Of a stretch of 64,000 nt of DNA, positions 42,997 through 51,259 are shown one piece after another. The translations under genes were made by a program, and so were the position numbers. This DNA comes from Clostridia bacterium (lineage in GTDB: Bacteria; Bacillota; Clostridia; Oscillospirales; Acutalibacteraceae). The DNA lies in the NCBI GenBank assembly GCA_024404115.1, contig JAKSQM010000001.1, positions 1 to 64,000 of the forward strand, read 5' to 3'. Positions within the stretch are counted from its first letter, which is position 1; every line of letters starts with the position of its first letter. The notes under the pieces were generated by a model, which had not been told where the DNA came from, did not search any database, and saw only the letters and a program-made list of their open reading frames with translations.

Positions 42997-43989
42997 ATGG
43001 CAAAACCTGAAAAGAAAAAGAAAGGGTGTCTGATTTTTTTAGCGGTTATAGCGGGTGTTATAAGTTTGACTGCTGTTTTTGGCTTTATGGGTTCAAAAGC
43101 AGAAAAATTAGCGGACGAAATCACAACCGCACCTATCTCATCTGTCAGCCAACTGCAATGGTATGATGAAATAGAGGAGCTTGAAGAGGAAACAACAAGC
43201 ACTGAGGAAGAAACAACCGAGGAAGTTATTGAAAGAAATCTGACAACTGAAGAAGAAACAACAAAACCAACTACTAAAGCAACTACTAAGCCAACCACCA
43301 AAACGACTACAAAGGCTACAACTAAGTCAACTACAAAACCCACCACAAAGTCAACTACGAAGCCAACTACTAAGTCAACTACCAAGTCAACAACTAAGGC
43401 TACTACGAAGCCAACCACTAAAACTACAACCAAAGCAACAACAAAGGCTACAACTAAGTCAACTACAAAACCCACCACAAAGTCAACAACAAAGCCGACT
43501 ACTAAGTCAACTACCAAGTCAACAACTAAGGCTACTACGAAAGCTACCACAAAGGCGACCACCAAAGCTACTACAAAAGCAACTACAAAAGCCACCACCA
43601 AGGCAACAACAAAACCGACCACAAAGTCAACTACTAAACCGACAACAAAAGCAACTACAACAAAAGCAACTACAACAAAAGCAACAACTAAATCTACCAC
43701 GAAGGCAACAACAAAAGCTACCACAAAGGCAACTACAACATCAACCACGAAGTCAACAACTAAAGCAACTACCAAACCCACCACAAAAGCAACTACCAAA
43801 AAAGTAACCACCACTGTGAACAGAGGGTCAAGCGGCACATATGTTGCGAACATAAAATCAAAAAAATATCATCACACATGGTGTGAAAGCGTGGCAAGGA
43901 TGAACAACGAAAATAAAAAGTTCTATAATTGCTCATCCGCTGAAATGAAAGCAATGGGATATGTTCCCTGCCAAAACTGCAATCCATAA
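42997..43989 (+). CDS. Surface protein with long Thr/Lys repeat and Cys/His C-terminal head (paralog 1)
   Basis: From the ATG at 42997 (ACAGGAAGTG upstream) the protein has 330 aa. A short basic N-terminus (AKPEKKKKKG) precedes one membrane helix (CLIFLAVIAGVISLTAVFGF). An acidic stretch follows, then about 185 residues of TTKPTTK/TTKATTK/TTKSTTK units (about 88-270). The C-terminal ~55-residue head has KYHHTWCESV and PCQNCNP, an Ada-like or nuclease-associated zinc-binding pattern. The repeat is likely an extended, perhaps glycosylated, wall-spanning stalk. The paralog at 44387-45196 has the same layout. The function of the head is unknown. Upstream frame extension is excluded by the promoter position. 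Confidence 0.8.
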   Translation: MAKPEKKKKGCLIFLAVIAGVISLTAVFGFMGSKAEKLADEITTAPISSVSQLQWYDEIEELEEETTSTEEETTEEVIERNLTTEEETTKPTTKATTKPTTKTTTKATTKSTTKPTTKSTTKPTTKSTTKSTTKATTKPTTKTTTKATTKATTKSTTKPTTKSTTKPTTKSTTKSTTKATTKATTKATTKATTKATTKATTKATTKPTTKSTTKPTTKATTTKATTTKATTKSTTKATTKATTKATTTSTTKSTTKATTKPTTKATTKKVTTTVNRGSSGTYVANIKSKKYHHTWCESVARMNNENKKFYNCSSAEMKAMGYVPCQNCNP

Positions 43990-43994
43990 AACTA

Positions 43995-44024
43995 AAAGCA
44001 GGTGAATTTTCGTTCACCTGCTTT
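43995..44024. terminator. Second copy of the AAGCAGG hairpin
   Basis: AAGCAGGTGAA and TTCACCTGCTT pair around TTTTCG, between the convergent stops of the repeat-protein gene and the XRE gene. T-runs on both sides allow bidirectional termination. Confidence 0.82.
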
Positions 44025-44238
44025 GTTTTTCTTTTATATCACTTTCGCCCAAAATGTAATCGCAGCTAACATTATAAAATCTTGACAGAGTTATGATGTG
44101 CCTTATGGGTATTTCGTTTATTCCTTTTTCATATCTTGAATATACCTGCTGTGTGGTTTTTAAAATATCCGCAATCTGTGATTGTGAAAGGTCATTGTCC
44201 TCACGCAGTTCCCGTATTCTTTCGTGGCAGCTTTTCAT
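44014..44238 (-). CDS. XRE-family transcriptional regulator
   Basis: The 74-aa protein is a single Cro/C1 helix-turn-helix: ERIRELREDNDLSQSQIADILKTTQQVYSRYEKGINEIPIRHIITLSRFYNVSCDYILG in outline. It is divergent from the second Thr/Lys-repeat gene, and between them lies an inverted repeat overlapping that gene's promoter (44287-44309). It may therefore repress that gene and itself. It is convergent with the first repeat gene. A weak AGGTGA precedes the ATG. Confidence 0.85.
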   Translation of the reverse strand: MKSCHERIRELREDNDLSQSQIADILKTTQQVYSRYEKGINEIPIRHIITLSRFYNVSCDYILGESDIKEKQSR

Positions 44239-44280
44239 CGTATCACCTGAAAATAGAGTAACATAATAAAAAGAATGTCA

Positions 44281-44309
44281 TTGACTTTACACTAAATGTG
44301 GTGTAAAAT
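44281..44309 (+). promoter_or_regulatory. Promoter with overlapping palindrome for the second repeat protein
   Basis: TTGACT (44281-44286), 17 bases and TAAAAT (44304-44309). The spacer is framed by the inverted repeat TTTACAC / GTGTAAA, a plausible operator for the divergent XRE protein. The start codon is 78 bases downstream. Confidence 0.65.
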
Positions 44310-44386
44310 GTATATGAAAGTATCTCTTATGTAAATATTTTCGATAAAGTGAAACAAATATATTTTATGCAACAGGAAGTGCTATT

Positions 44387-45196
44387 ATGAAAAAATCTAA
44401 AGGAAAGAAAAAAGGCTGTCTGGTTTTTGTGGCAATTTTTGCAGGCATTATTGCTCTTTTTGCCATTATTGGTTCACTTGGTTCAAAAGAGGATAGCTCA
44501 ACTGACAAAACAACTACCACTACAACCTCTGCACTTAGCGAGCAGGGATGGTACAATGAAGTGGATGAATCAGATGAAACTATTATTCTTGATGAAATAA
44601 CCGAAGATGAAACAACAGAAGCTATTGAAAGAAATCTGACAACTGAAGCAGAAGCAACAAAATCTACCGAAAAAGCTACAACAAAAGAAGCAAATACATC
44701 AACATCAAAACAGAAAACAAAAACTACTGTAAAAGAAACAACTAAAGCAACTACAAAGGCAACGACGAAGCCGACCACAAAGTCAACTGCAAAAGCGACA
44801 ACTAAGGCAACCACGAAGCCGACTACAAAAGCTACCACAAAGGCAACCACCAAGCCGACCACAAAGTCAACTGCAAAAGCGACAACTAAGGCAACCACGA
44901 AGGCAACAACGAAGCCGACTACAAAAGCTACCACAAAGGCAACCACCAAGGCAACCACCAAGCCGACCACCAAGGCTACTACCAAGGCAACAACAAAACC
45001 AACAACCAAGGCTACTACCAAAGCAACAACACAAGCACCGATAAGATCAAACGACTCATATACAGTCTATATAACTGATACTGGAAGCAAATTCCACTCT
45101 GCTGGATGTAGATATTTATCTGAAAGTCAAATTGCAATTTCAAAGTCAAGTGCTATTGCACAAGGATATACACCATGTGGTGTTTGTCATCCATAA
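44387..45196 (+). CDS. Surface protein with Thr/Lys repeat and Cys/His head (paralog 2)
   Basis: The 269-aa protein matches paralog 1: a basic start (KKSKGKKKG), a membrane helix (CLVFVAIFAGIIALFAIIG), an acidic segment, and TTKATTK/TTKPTTK units at about 115-220. The C-terminal head contains KFHSAGCRYLS and PCGVCHP. The head sequence has diverged from paralog 1 while the Cys and His positions are kept, suggesting a conserved metal site with different partner or substrate. The ribosome site context (ACAGGAAGTG) is the same as in paralog 1. A 66-aa gene follows by 12 bases. Confidence 0.8.
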   Translation: MKKSKGKKKGCLVFVAIFAGIIALFAIIGSLGSKEDSSTDKTTTTTTSALSEQGWYNEVDESDETIILDEITEDETTEAIERNLTTEAEATKSTEKATTKEANTSTSKQKTKTTVKETTKATTKATTKPTTKSTAKATTKATTKPTTKATTKATTKPTTKSTAKATTKATTKATTKPTTKATTKATTKATTKPTTKATTKATTKPTTKATTKATTQAPIRSNDSYTVYITDTGSKFHSAGCRYLSESQIAISKSSAIAQGYTPCGVCHP

Positions 45197-45208
45197 GGAG
45201 AAAATCAG

Positions 45209-45409
45209 ATGAAAGTCGGTATGAGAAAACCGAGCCTTAAAAAGTCATTTAAAGCTCGGACAACTGGAAAAATAAAAAGAAAAGTTAAAAAAGCGACAAA
45301 TCCACTCTATGGCAAAAAGGGTGTGGGATTCGCTAAAAGTCCTAAAAAATCTGTAAAAAATAAAATATATAAAAAGACCACTTTCAGCTTGATGGACATT
45401 TTCAAATAA
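45209..45409 (+). CDS. Small highly basic protein (66 aa)
   Basis: The protein starts MKVGMRKPSLKKSFKARTTG after ATAAGGAG and is about one-third Lys/Arg. The centre NPLYGKKGVGFAKSPKKSVKNKIYKKTTFS resembles a short conserved module also seen as an N-terminal part of larger proteins in Firmicutes, by recollection. No function is known to me. It shares the operon and terminator of the upstream surface-protein gene. Nucleic-acid or membrane interaction is possible from the charge alone. Confidence 0.65.
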   Translation: MKVGMRKPSLKKSFKARTTGKIKRKVKKATNPLYGKKGVGFAKSPKKSVKNKIYKKTTFSLMDIFK

Positions 45410-45424
45410 ATGCAGGCATACAAA

Positions 45425-45450
45425 AACGGCTCCCTTTTCAGGAAGCCGTT
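45425..45450. terminator. Bidirectional terminator between the repeat-protein operon and fba
   Basis: AACGGCT and AGCCGTT form the stem, extended by CC/GG pairing, with A-rich left and T-rich right flanks. It sits between two convergent genes. Confidence 0.88.
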
Positions 45451-45469
45451 AATTTTTTAGTTTCTTAAA

Positions 45470-46405
45470 TTATGCTTTGTCTGCGCAACCAAGAACTGTG
45501 TTGATCTTATGCTCAACCATGCCTTCGATTGCTTCACGAGCGGGTTTAAGATACTGACGAGGATCGAAGTGGCTGGGATTCTCTGCCATATACTTTCTTA
45601 CAGCTGCTGTCATTGCAAGACGGAGGTCTGAGTCAATGTTGATTTTGCAAACTGCCATTGTTGCTGCCTGACGAAGCATTTCTTCGGGGATACCGATTGC
45701 GTCGGGCATTGAGCCGCCGTACTGGTTGATAATCTCAACGAACTCAGGGATAACTGATGATGCACCGTGAAGAACGATGGGGAAACCGGGAAGACGCTTT
45801 GAAACTTCTTCAAGAATATCAAAACGGAGCTGGGGCTTCTGACCGGGCTTGAACTTGTATGCGCCGTGGCTTGTGCCGATAGCGATTGCAAGTGAGTCAA
45901 CGCCTGTTCTCTTTACGAAATCCTCAACCTGATCGGGGTTAGTGTAGCTCTCGCTGCCTGCCTCAACCTGAACGTCATCTTCAACGCCTGCAAGTGTTCC
46001 AAGCTCGCCCTCTACAACTACGCCATGTGCGTGTGCATAGTCAACAACCTTCTTTGTAAGAGCAACGTTCTCTTCATAAGGAAGGCTTGAGCCGTCGATC
46101 ATAACTGATGTGAAACCGCCGTCAATGCAGCTCTTGCATGTTTCAAAATCGGGGCCGTGGTCAAGGTGAAGTGCGATGGGAAGACCTGTTTCCTGAACAG
46201 CAGCTTCAACAAGCTTAACAAGGTATGTGTGGTTTGCATATGCTCTTGCGCCCTTTGATACCTGAAGGATAAGGGGGGCATTAAGCTTCTTAGCAGCCTC
46301 TGTGATACCCTGAATGATTTCCATGTTATTAACGTTGAATGCGCCTACAGCGTAACCGCCTTTATAAGCGTCTTCAAACATCTTTTTAGTTGTTACAAGT
46401 GGCAT
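45470..46405 (-). CDS. fba: Class II fructose-1,6-bisphosphate aldolase
   Basis: From the ATG at 46405 (AGGAGTGATTATA upstream) the protein has 311 aa. Class II signatures include AVGAFNVNNMEIIQG near the N-terminus, ALHLDHGPDFETCKSC with the zinc-binding His, and EGELGTLAGVED. Later motifs are GTSHGAYKF and VLHGASSVIPEF with further metal ligands, and CKINIDSDLRLA. It splits fructose-1,6-bisphosphate in glycolysis. A single-gene unit with the usual length. Confidence 0.95.
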   Translation of the reverse strand: MPLVTTKKMFEDAYKGGYAVGAFNVNNMEIIQGITEAAKKLNAPLILQVSKGARAYANHTYLVKLVEAAVQETGLPIALHLDHGPDFETCKSCIDGGFTSVMIDGSSLPYEENVALTKKVVDYAHAHGVVVEGELGTLAGVEDDVQVEAGSESYTNPDQVEDFVKRTGVDSLAIAIGTSHGAYKFKPGQKPQLRFDILEEVSKRLPGFPIVLHGASSVIPEFVEIINQYGGSMPDAIGIPEEMLRQAATMAVCKINIDSDLRLAMTAAVRKYMAENPSHFDPRQYLKPAREAIEGMVEHKINTVLGCADKA

Positions 46406-46475
46406 TATAATCACTCCTATTAAAATTTTCTATAGTATTATATCATTCTTACAGATTTTGTCAAGAAGAACTGCA

Positions 46476-47606
46476 TCAGTCAAGGTTAACATCTGTAATT
46501 CTTTCAATAACAATATCCTCAGTTTCAAACTCTTTAGGGTTATTTTCATCCAGCACAATAAGCCTTGAGCCGTGGTTTGTGCCGTATGTATGATAACCTG
46601 CACCAAATGTCTGAATAAGCTTGATGCCCTCAACATCAAAAATGAAGTTGTTTACATGGTCATGACCAAAGAATGCGGCAATAACATCACCGTGCTTTTT
46701 CCATAAATCAAACTGTGTTCTGTCTTTATTTGCAGGCACACAGGGTGTTTCTTTCATATCACCGCTGATAAGATAGTCCTTATTGATTATGTAATAATCA
46801 TCGCCCCTCTTAACTGCGCCCTCGGTTGTCGCATCAACCTTAATAAGTGCGTCATATTCCTGCGTAACAGGGATATGCTGGAAAAGAATTGATGGAAGAG
46901 GCTCGCCGCCGTTTTCTTCTTTAAGCTTTTCTGCGGTGCGCTCATACCAGTCAAGCTGGTCTTTGTGAAGATGGTCATAGCCGCTTACACGCTTGCCTGT
47001 TTCATCGTGGGGATAATCGTTGGAATCCATAAGCCAGATGTTGAAAGCAGGCTTATTTGACTTACTGCCGTTGATAACAATATTCTGATTGCCGCAGCCG
47101 TGCATTTCTTCTGCATTGAAAGTGCCGATAAAATTATCGTATCTCATGTAGCAGAGCATCTGAAATTCTCTGAAAAATTTCTGAATTTCAGAATCGTGAT
47201 TGCCGAAAACAATTGCAAAGGGAATGTTTTTATCTCTTAAAGGCTTTGTGATTTTGTCGATTGTTTTTTCAACATAATCATATGTAAATTCCTGCCAGTA
47301 ACCGCTGAGGTTATCTCCTCCAAAAACAACAAGGTCGGGCTTTGCACGCTCGATACTTTCTTTAATTACATTTACAGTTTCAAGGCTGCAGGTAATGGCA
47401 ACTGTTTTATCGGGGTCGTCATCCATTTCGGGGTCAACCTCGTGAATATCTGTAATGTGAAGTATTCTGAATTTGCCGTCATCCTTAAATTTAAGCTTTG
47501 GTGCTTTGCAGGCATTGCTTTTATAAAAAACAGGCATTCCTGCTGCCGCACTGAAAGGAAGAGCAAACATAGATGTCAATAATTTTTTAAGATATTTGCT
47601 TTTCAT
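46476..47606 (-). CDS. Metallophosphoesterase (first of three)
   Basis: The 376-aa protein has a short hydrophobic N-terminus, then RILHITDIHEVDPEMDDD, VVFGGDNLSGYW and AIVFGNHDSE. Downstream are SILFQHIPVTQEYD and AFFGHDHVNNF, the five blocks of calcineurin-like phosphoesterases with a two-metal site. It is related in length and layout to the gene at 49654-50799. AAGGAGT precedes the ATG. Substrate unknown; family members act on phospho-monoesters, diesters or nucleotides. Confidence 0.88.
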   Translation of the reverse strand: MKSKYLKKLLTSMFALPFSAAAGMPVFYKSNACKAPKLKFKDDGKFRILHITDIHEVDPEMDDDPDKTVAITCSLETVNVIKESIERAKPDLVVFGGDNLSGYWQEFTYDYVEKTIDKITKPLRDKNIPFAIVFGNHDSEIQKFFREFQMLCYMRYDNFIGTFNAEEMHGCGNQNIVINGSKSNKPAFNIWLMDSNDYPHDETGKRVSGYDHLHKDQLDWYERTAEKLKEENGGEPLPSILFQHIPVTQEYDALIKVDATTEGAVKRGDDYYIINKDYLISGDMKETPCVPANKDRTQFDLWKKHGDVIAAFFGHDHVNNFIFDVEGIKLIQTFGAGYHTYGTNHGSRLIVLDENNPKEFETEDIVIERITDVNLD

Positions 47607-47723
47607 AAAATTACTCCTTGTGCAGAATTTACTTAATTATAAACCATATTAAAAATATTTTCAACCGAAATGAAAAAACAGTTTACTTTTTTAATGGGTT
47701 GTGTTAGAATTTATTAAAATTTG

Positions 47724-47812
47724 AACAGAGTAGATTCGCAGAAAGCGTTTGGCGGACGGGGAGTTGTCGCCTGACGAAGAGAAATCATTTCTGCGTTTCG
47801 CATCCCGCTGTT
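47724..47812 (+). promoter_or_regulatory. Tetrahydrofolate (THF) riboswitch
   Basis: The segment shows the THF aptamer landmarks in order: AACAGAGTAGA, a stem CGCAGAAA pairing with TTTCTGCG, GGCG...CGCC around GACGGGGAGTTGT, GACGAAG, and GCATCCCGCTGTT closing the outer stem. It lies just before folT, the classic target. Downstream, ATACCTC (47830-47836) can pair with GAGGTAT (47854-47860), which contains the ribosome site and is followed by a T-run. The switch therefore could act on translation or termination. Confidence 0.82.
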
Positions 47813-47865
47813 ATAATATTGATGTATCAATACCTCTTTATTATTCAGCGAAGGAGGTATTTTTT

Positions 47866-48402
47866 ATGCTAAAATTAAAAGAGTTATCAAAACCACGCAA
47901 CATTGCACTTGTGGCATTGCTTATTGCCGCCAACATCGGTGTCAGTATGCTATCGGTGCACACAGAAACGCTGAAATTAAGCTTTTCGTTTATTATCATT
48001 GCATTCTCGGCATATTTCTTTGGTTCTGTTGCCGCCGCACTTGTTGGCGGACTTGGCGACATTGCCAGTGCGCTGATTTTCCCCGTGGGTCCGTATTTCC
48101 CAGGGTTTACATTAACAGCGGTACTTACAGGCATTTGCTTCGGCGTATTCCTTTATGAAAAAACAAGCATTTTAAAAATTTCTATCAGCGTTATTCTTAA
48201 CGAATTTTTAGGAAGTCTTTTGCTTAACTCAATGTGGATTTCTATTCTTTATTCAATCCCGTTCAAGCCTTTGCTGATTTCAAGGCTCACAACACAGATT
48301 TTGCCCATGACAGCGGTAGAAATTGTTACGCTCTGGCTTCTTTTTGGCAAGTCAATGGTGATTGATAATATCAAAAAAGCAATTCTGTCAAAAAGAGTTT
48401 GA
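47866..48402 (+). CDS. folT: Folate ECF transporter substrate-binding subunit FolT
   Basis: From the ATG at 47866 (AAGGAGGTATTTTTT upstream) the protein has 178 aa with five or six hydrophobic helices. It includes KLSFSFIIIAFSAYFFGSVAAALVGGLGDIASALIFPVGPYFPGFTLTA in outline, the ECF S-component pattern for folate. It pairs with the shared EcfAA'T module, which is not in this window. The upstream THF riboswitch supports folate as the substrate. A long frame extension upstream runs through the riboswitch and is not coding. Confidence 0.93.
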   Translation: MLKLKELSKPRNIALVALLIAANIGVSMLSVHTETLKLSFSFIIIAFSAYFFGSVAAALVGGLGDIASALIFPVGPYFPGFTLTAVLTGICFGVFLYEKTSILKISISVILNEFLGSLLLNSMWISILYSIPFKPLLISRLTTQILPMTAVEIVTLWLLFGKSMVIDNIKKAILSKRV

Positions 48403-48441
48403 CAAAAAACGATTTGATAGACAATTAAAGGCGGTGTTAAA

Positions 48442-49584
48442 ATGAAAATTGCTATGGCTGCTCCCTTTGACATTAAAAATAAACGGTCATGGTCTGGTAC
48501 TCCATGGAGCCTTTATGACGGATTGTGTTCATATAAAGATAATGAAATTGAAACGATCAATCTTTCAAAATATTACACAGAAAAGCTTAAAAAGAAAAAT
48601 CTTTACAGCCATCTTGATATAAAAGAAACAATCAGGCAAAAGCATCCTGTTTCCGCCCTTGGTCCTGCGTGGATGAATCCCCTTAACAGCAAAATTTTAA
48701 GTGAAGTCTGCAACAAAAAAGATTATGATGTTTTAATCGAATTTGGCGGATACCAGCCTCATAAAAATCTTCCGCCCTATTATGTTTATACAGACGCTTC
48801 ACACGATTTATCTCTTGACTATTTAAGGCAAAGCGGAGAGATGCCTTATTATTGTAAATACTCTGCCGAAAAGCTCAGGAGAGCCGCTGATTTTGTAAGA
48901 CCGATTTATCAGAATGCGGCAGGCGTTTTTTGCATGAGTGATTTTCTTGCAAAGTCAATGATTGAAACAACAGGCGTTGACGAGAAAAAGGTTCACACTG
49001 TTTATGCAGGCGCAAACTGGCATGGTGTTACTTTGCCGAATATTCAGCCGAAATCCATTGAGAATAAAGATACAATTAACATCCTGCTTACAGGTGTTGA
49101 TTACCGTGGAAAAGGTGCTGACCTTGCAGTTGAAGCAATGGAAGTTCTTCACCAGAAATACGGTCAGAAATATAAGCTTCACATTTGCGGAGTAAGGGAA
49201 GAAATTCCCCAAAGCGAGTGTGTGATTAACCACGGATTTGTTGATAAAAAAACTCTCTCTGAGCTGCTTATGGAATGTGATCTTTTTGTGTTGCCATCAA
49301 GATTTGATTGCTTCGGAATTGCATTTGTTGAGGCTATGACTTACGGTCTGCCCTGCATTGGCAGAAGCATCTGCGCTATGCCCGAAATTATTGATGAGGG
49401 AATAAACGGCGAGCTTGTTCATAATGATAACCCTGAAAAATTGGCGGAGCTTATTGAAAAAATCTGCTCAGACAGTGCGTTTTACGCTTCATATTCCAGA
49501 AATGCAATTGAAAAATCAAAGCGTTTCACATGGCAGAGAGTCTGCGAAGACATAATGAATGTTATCAGAAACGATATGGAATAA
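48442..49584 (+). CDS. Glycosyltransferase family 4-type (GT-B) enzyme
   Basis: The 380-aa protein has a GT-B layout. The N-terminal half begins MKIAMAAPFDIKNKRSWSGTPWSLYDG. The C-terminal half has ILLTGVDYRGKGADLAVEAM, HGFVDKKTLSELL, LFVLPSRFDCFGIAFVEAMTYGLPCIG and the E-x7-E-like segment around RFDCFGIAFVEA. It transfers sugar from a nucleotide donor, acceptor unknown. Start follows AAGGCGGTG. It is 39 bases after folT, possibly in the same transcript, and ends at a bidirectional terminator. Confidence 0.88.
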   Translation: MKIAMAAPFDIKNKRSWSGTPWSLYDGLCSYKDNEIETINLSKYYTEKLKKKNLYSHLDIKETIRQKHPVSALGPAWMNPLNSKILSEVCNKKDYDVLIEFGGYQPHKNLPPYYVYTDASHDLSLDYLRQSGEMPYYCKYSAEKLRRAADFVRPIYQNAAGVFCMSDFLAKSMIETTGVDEKKVHTVYAGANWHGVTLPNIQPKSIENKDTINILLTGVDYRGKGADLAVEAMEVLHQKYGQKYKLHICGVREEIPQSECVINHGFVDKKTLSELLMECDLFVLPSRFDCFGIAFVEAMTYGLPCIGRSICAMPEIIDEGINGELVHNDNPEKLAELIEKICSDSAFYASYSRNAIEKSKRFTWQRVCEDIMNVIRNDME

Positions 49585-49598
49585 TCAAAATAAAAATA

Positions 49599-49640
49599 AA
49601 GATGGTTGTGAGCTGAATTAGCCTGCAACCATCTTTTTTA
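49599..49640. terminator. Bidirectional terminator
   Basis: AAGATGGTTG and CAACCATCTT form a 10-bp stem, with AG/CT pairing inside, between the convergent glycosyltransferase and phosphoesterase genes. Confidence 0.9.
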
Positions 49641-49653
49641 ATGCAAAATAATT

Positions 49654-50799
49654 TTATTTTTTAACAGCTTTTTTGATTACTTTTGCAGCCTTGCCTGCTG
49701 CTACAGCTGCGGTCAGACCGCCTGCAATCCATGATGCTGCTTTGATTTTGATAACCTGTCTGTCAGAGAAATTCCTCTGAACGGGACCAAGGCTCTCACT
49801 TTTAAGACCGAAGCCTTTGAAATAATACATCTTTGAGTTAACATCCTCAAGATTGTTTTCGTCCATTGTAATAAGTCTTACACCTGAACGGCAGCCGTCC
49901 GTGTATGGGCGGAAGCCTGCGAGCTTGTTCTGAGCAAGGAGAATGCCGTCAACATATCCTGCAAAGTCATTCATGTGGTCATGACCGAAGAATGCACCGA
50001 GAACGTCGCCTGTTTCTTTCCATGCCTTGAAAACGCCGCTGTTAACCTCTGAGCAGGCAGGACCCTCACCAAGATAACCCTCAACATCGTCTTTAAGAAC
50101 ATAGTTTATCTTGTTGCGTGTGCCGTGTCCCTTAATAGAATCGGGAAGCTCATATGGCTTAGCCTCTCTGAGAAGTTCATATTCCTCTGGAACGGGGATG
50201 TGCATAAACCAAAGAGCAGGCATTGCCTTGCCGTCATTCTTTTCTTTGATTTCAGCGGCAGTCTTTTTATACCACTCAATCTGATCTTCGTGAACCCAGT
50301 CATAATATGAAAGGTTTCTGTTATCGCAAAGGTTGTTGCTATCCATAAACCAAAGGTTAAGAATATCTTTTTCGCCATTTGAATCCTTAATAAGGAGGTT
50401 GCAGTTGCCGCAGCCTGTCAGCTCAGGCACAGCGTCATATGTATAGAATTTATCGTATTCCTCAGCGTATAATTCCAGCTGTCTTTCAAGTGAAAGCTCA
50501 CACTCTCTGTCGTGATTACCAAATACAATTGCAAGAGGAACATCATGAGCAGAAACAGGGTAGGTAACTCTGCCGATAACAGAACGCATTTCTTTTTCTG
50601 CGTCTGCTTTGCCGATGTCGCCAAGATAAATAACAAGGTCAGGCTTCAGCTCTTCAATTGCTTTGTTAAGAAGCTTTGTTGCGTCTGATGTCTTTTTCTG
50701 AATCAGCGGATCATGCTTTGCGTATGATTCGTGCAAATCACCTGCAAGCATAATTTTGAATTTACCGTCTTTAAATTTAAGTGGAGGGAGATTGTTCAA
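49654..50799 (-). CDS. Metallophosphoesterase (second)
   Basis: The protein carries FKIMLAGDLHESY, LVIYLGDIGKAD and AIVFGNHDREC. LWFMHIPVPEEYE and AFFGHDHMNDF follow, the calcineurin-like five-block pattern, and it resembles 46476-47606 in layout. A hydrophobic C-terminal helix with a basic end (SWIAGGLTAAVAAGKAAKVIKKAVKK) may tether it to the membrane. The start is unclear. TTG at 50799 lies 9 bases after AAAGGA; ATGs at 50808 and 50826 are also in frame. The promoter at 50836-50864 places the latter ATG almost at the transcript start. Confidence 0.85.
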   Translation of the reverse strand: MNNLPPLKFKDGKFKIMLAGDLHESYAKHDPLIQKKTSDATKLLNKAIEELKPDLVIYLGDIGKADAEKEMRSVIGRVTYPVSAHDVPLAIVFGNHDRECELSLERQLELYAEEYDKFYTYDAVPELTGCGNCNLLIKDSNGEKDILNLWFMDSNNLCDNRNLSYYDWVHEDQIEWYKKTAAEIKEKNDGKAMPALWFMHIPVPEEYELLREAKPYELPDSIKGHGTRNKINYVLKDDVEGYLGEGPACSEVNSGVFKAWKETGDVLGAFFGHDHMNDFAGYVDGILLAQNKLAGFRPYTDGCRSGVRLITMDENNLEDVNSKMYYFKGFGLKSESLGPVQRNFSDRQVIKIKAASWIAGGLTAAVAAGKAAKVIKKAVKK

Positions 50800-50835
50800 A
50801 GCTGTCATTCCTTTCAGTATTTTCATTATAATTAG

Positions 50836-50864
50836 ATTATATATCACCAAATCGGGAATGTCAA
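50836..50864 (-). promoter_or_regulatory. Consensus promoter of the second phosphoesterase
   Basis: On the minus strand TTGACA (50859-50864), 17 bases and TATAAT (50836-50841) match the consensus. The expected transcript start falls only a few bases before the in-frame ATG at 50826, so that ATG would be nearly leaderless. Confidence 0.8.
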
Positions 50865-50916
50865 CAAAATATCAACTGTTATGTAACGAACTGCCGAACA
50901 CGGCAGCTCTTAAAAA

Positions 50917-51132
50917 TTACTGCTCTAAGCCAAGCTCTACCTGCTCGCTTTCTCTGAAAAGCATAGAAATGCACCAGATACCTGCAAGGGCAACGAGAGT
51001 GTAGATTATTCTGCTGATAATTGCGCCCTGACCGCCAAAAATCCATGCAACTATGTCAAACTGAAAAAGTCCGATGCTGCCCCAGTTTAATGCACCGATT
51101 ATAACCAGCACAAGTGAAATCTTATCTATCAT
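50917..51132 (-). CDS. DUF378 small membrane protein
   Basis: The 71-aa protein has two hydrophobic helices and the motif ALNWGSIGLFQFD, diagnostic of DUF378. A second helix IISRIIYTLVALAGIWCISMLF precedes a short acidic tail. The ATG follows AGGAGATGATG. Function unknown. A small CTGCCG/CGGCAG hairpin at about 50890-50906 may end its transcript. Confidence 0.88.
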   Translation of the reverse strand: MIDKISLVLVIIGALNWGSIGLFQFDIVAWIFGGQGAIISRIIYTLVALAGIWCISMLFRESEQVELGLEQ

Positions 51133-51259
51133 ATCATCATCTCCTGTTTTTTATAAATAGTTTGCATTAAGATAGAATAAATATTCTTATTTACTGTTGA
51201 AAATTTTTAAAATTTGAGTTATTATATAATAGTATTTTTATGTTTAGGAAGGTATTACT

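Noticed and set aside
43250..43800. Tandem repeats that might be read as a CRISPR array
   Set aside because: Units are short, in frame, without unique spacers of constant length, and encode a Thr/Lys stalk.
42975..45021. Long antisense frames rich in Val/Ala opposite the Thr/Lys repeat genes
   Set aside because: They are mirror images of the ACN-AAR repeat codons (VVALVV patterns), have no ribosome sites and oppose genes with promoters and terminators.
47749..47865. Coding extension upstream of folT
   Set aside because: It runs through the THF riboswitch and lacks a ribosome site.
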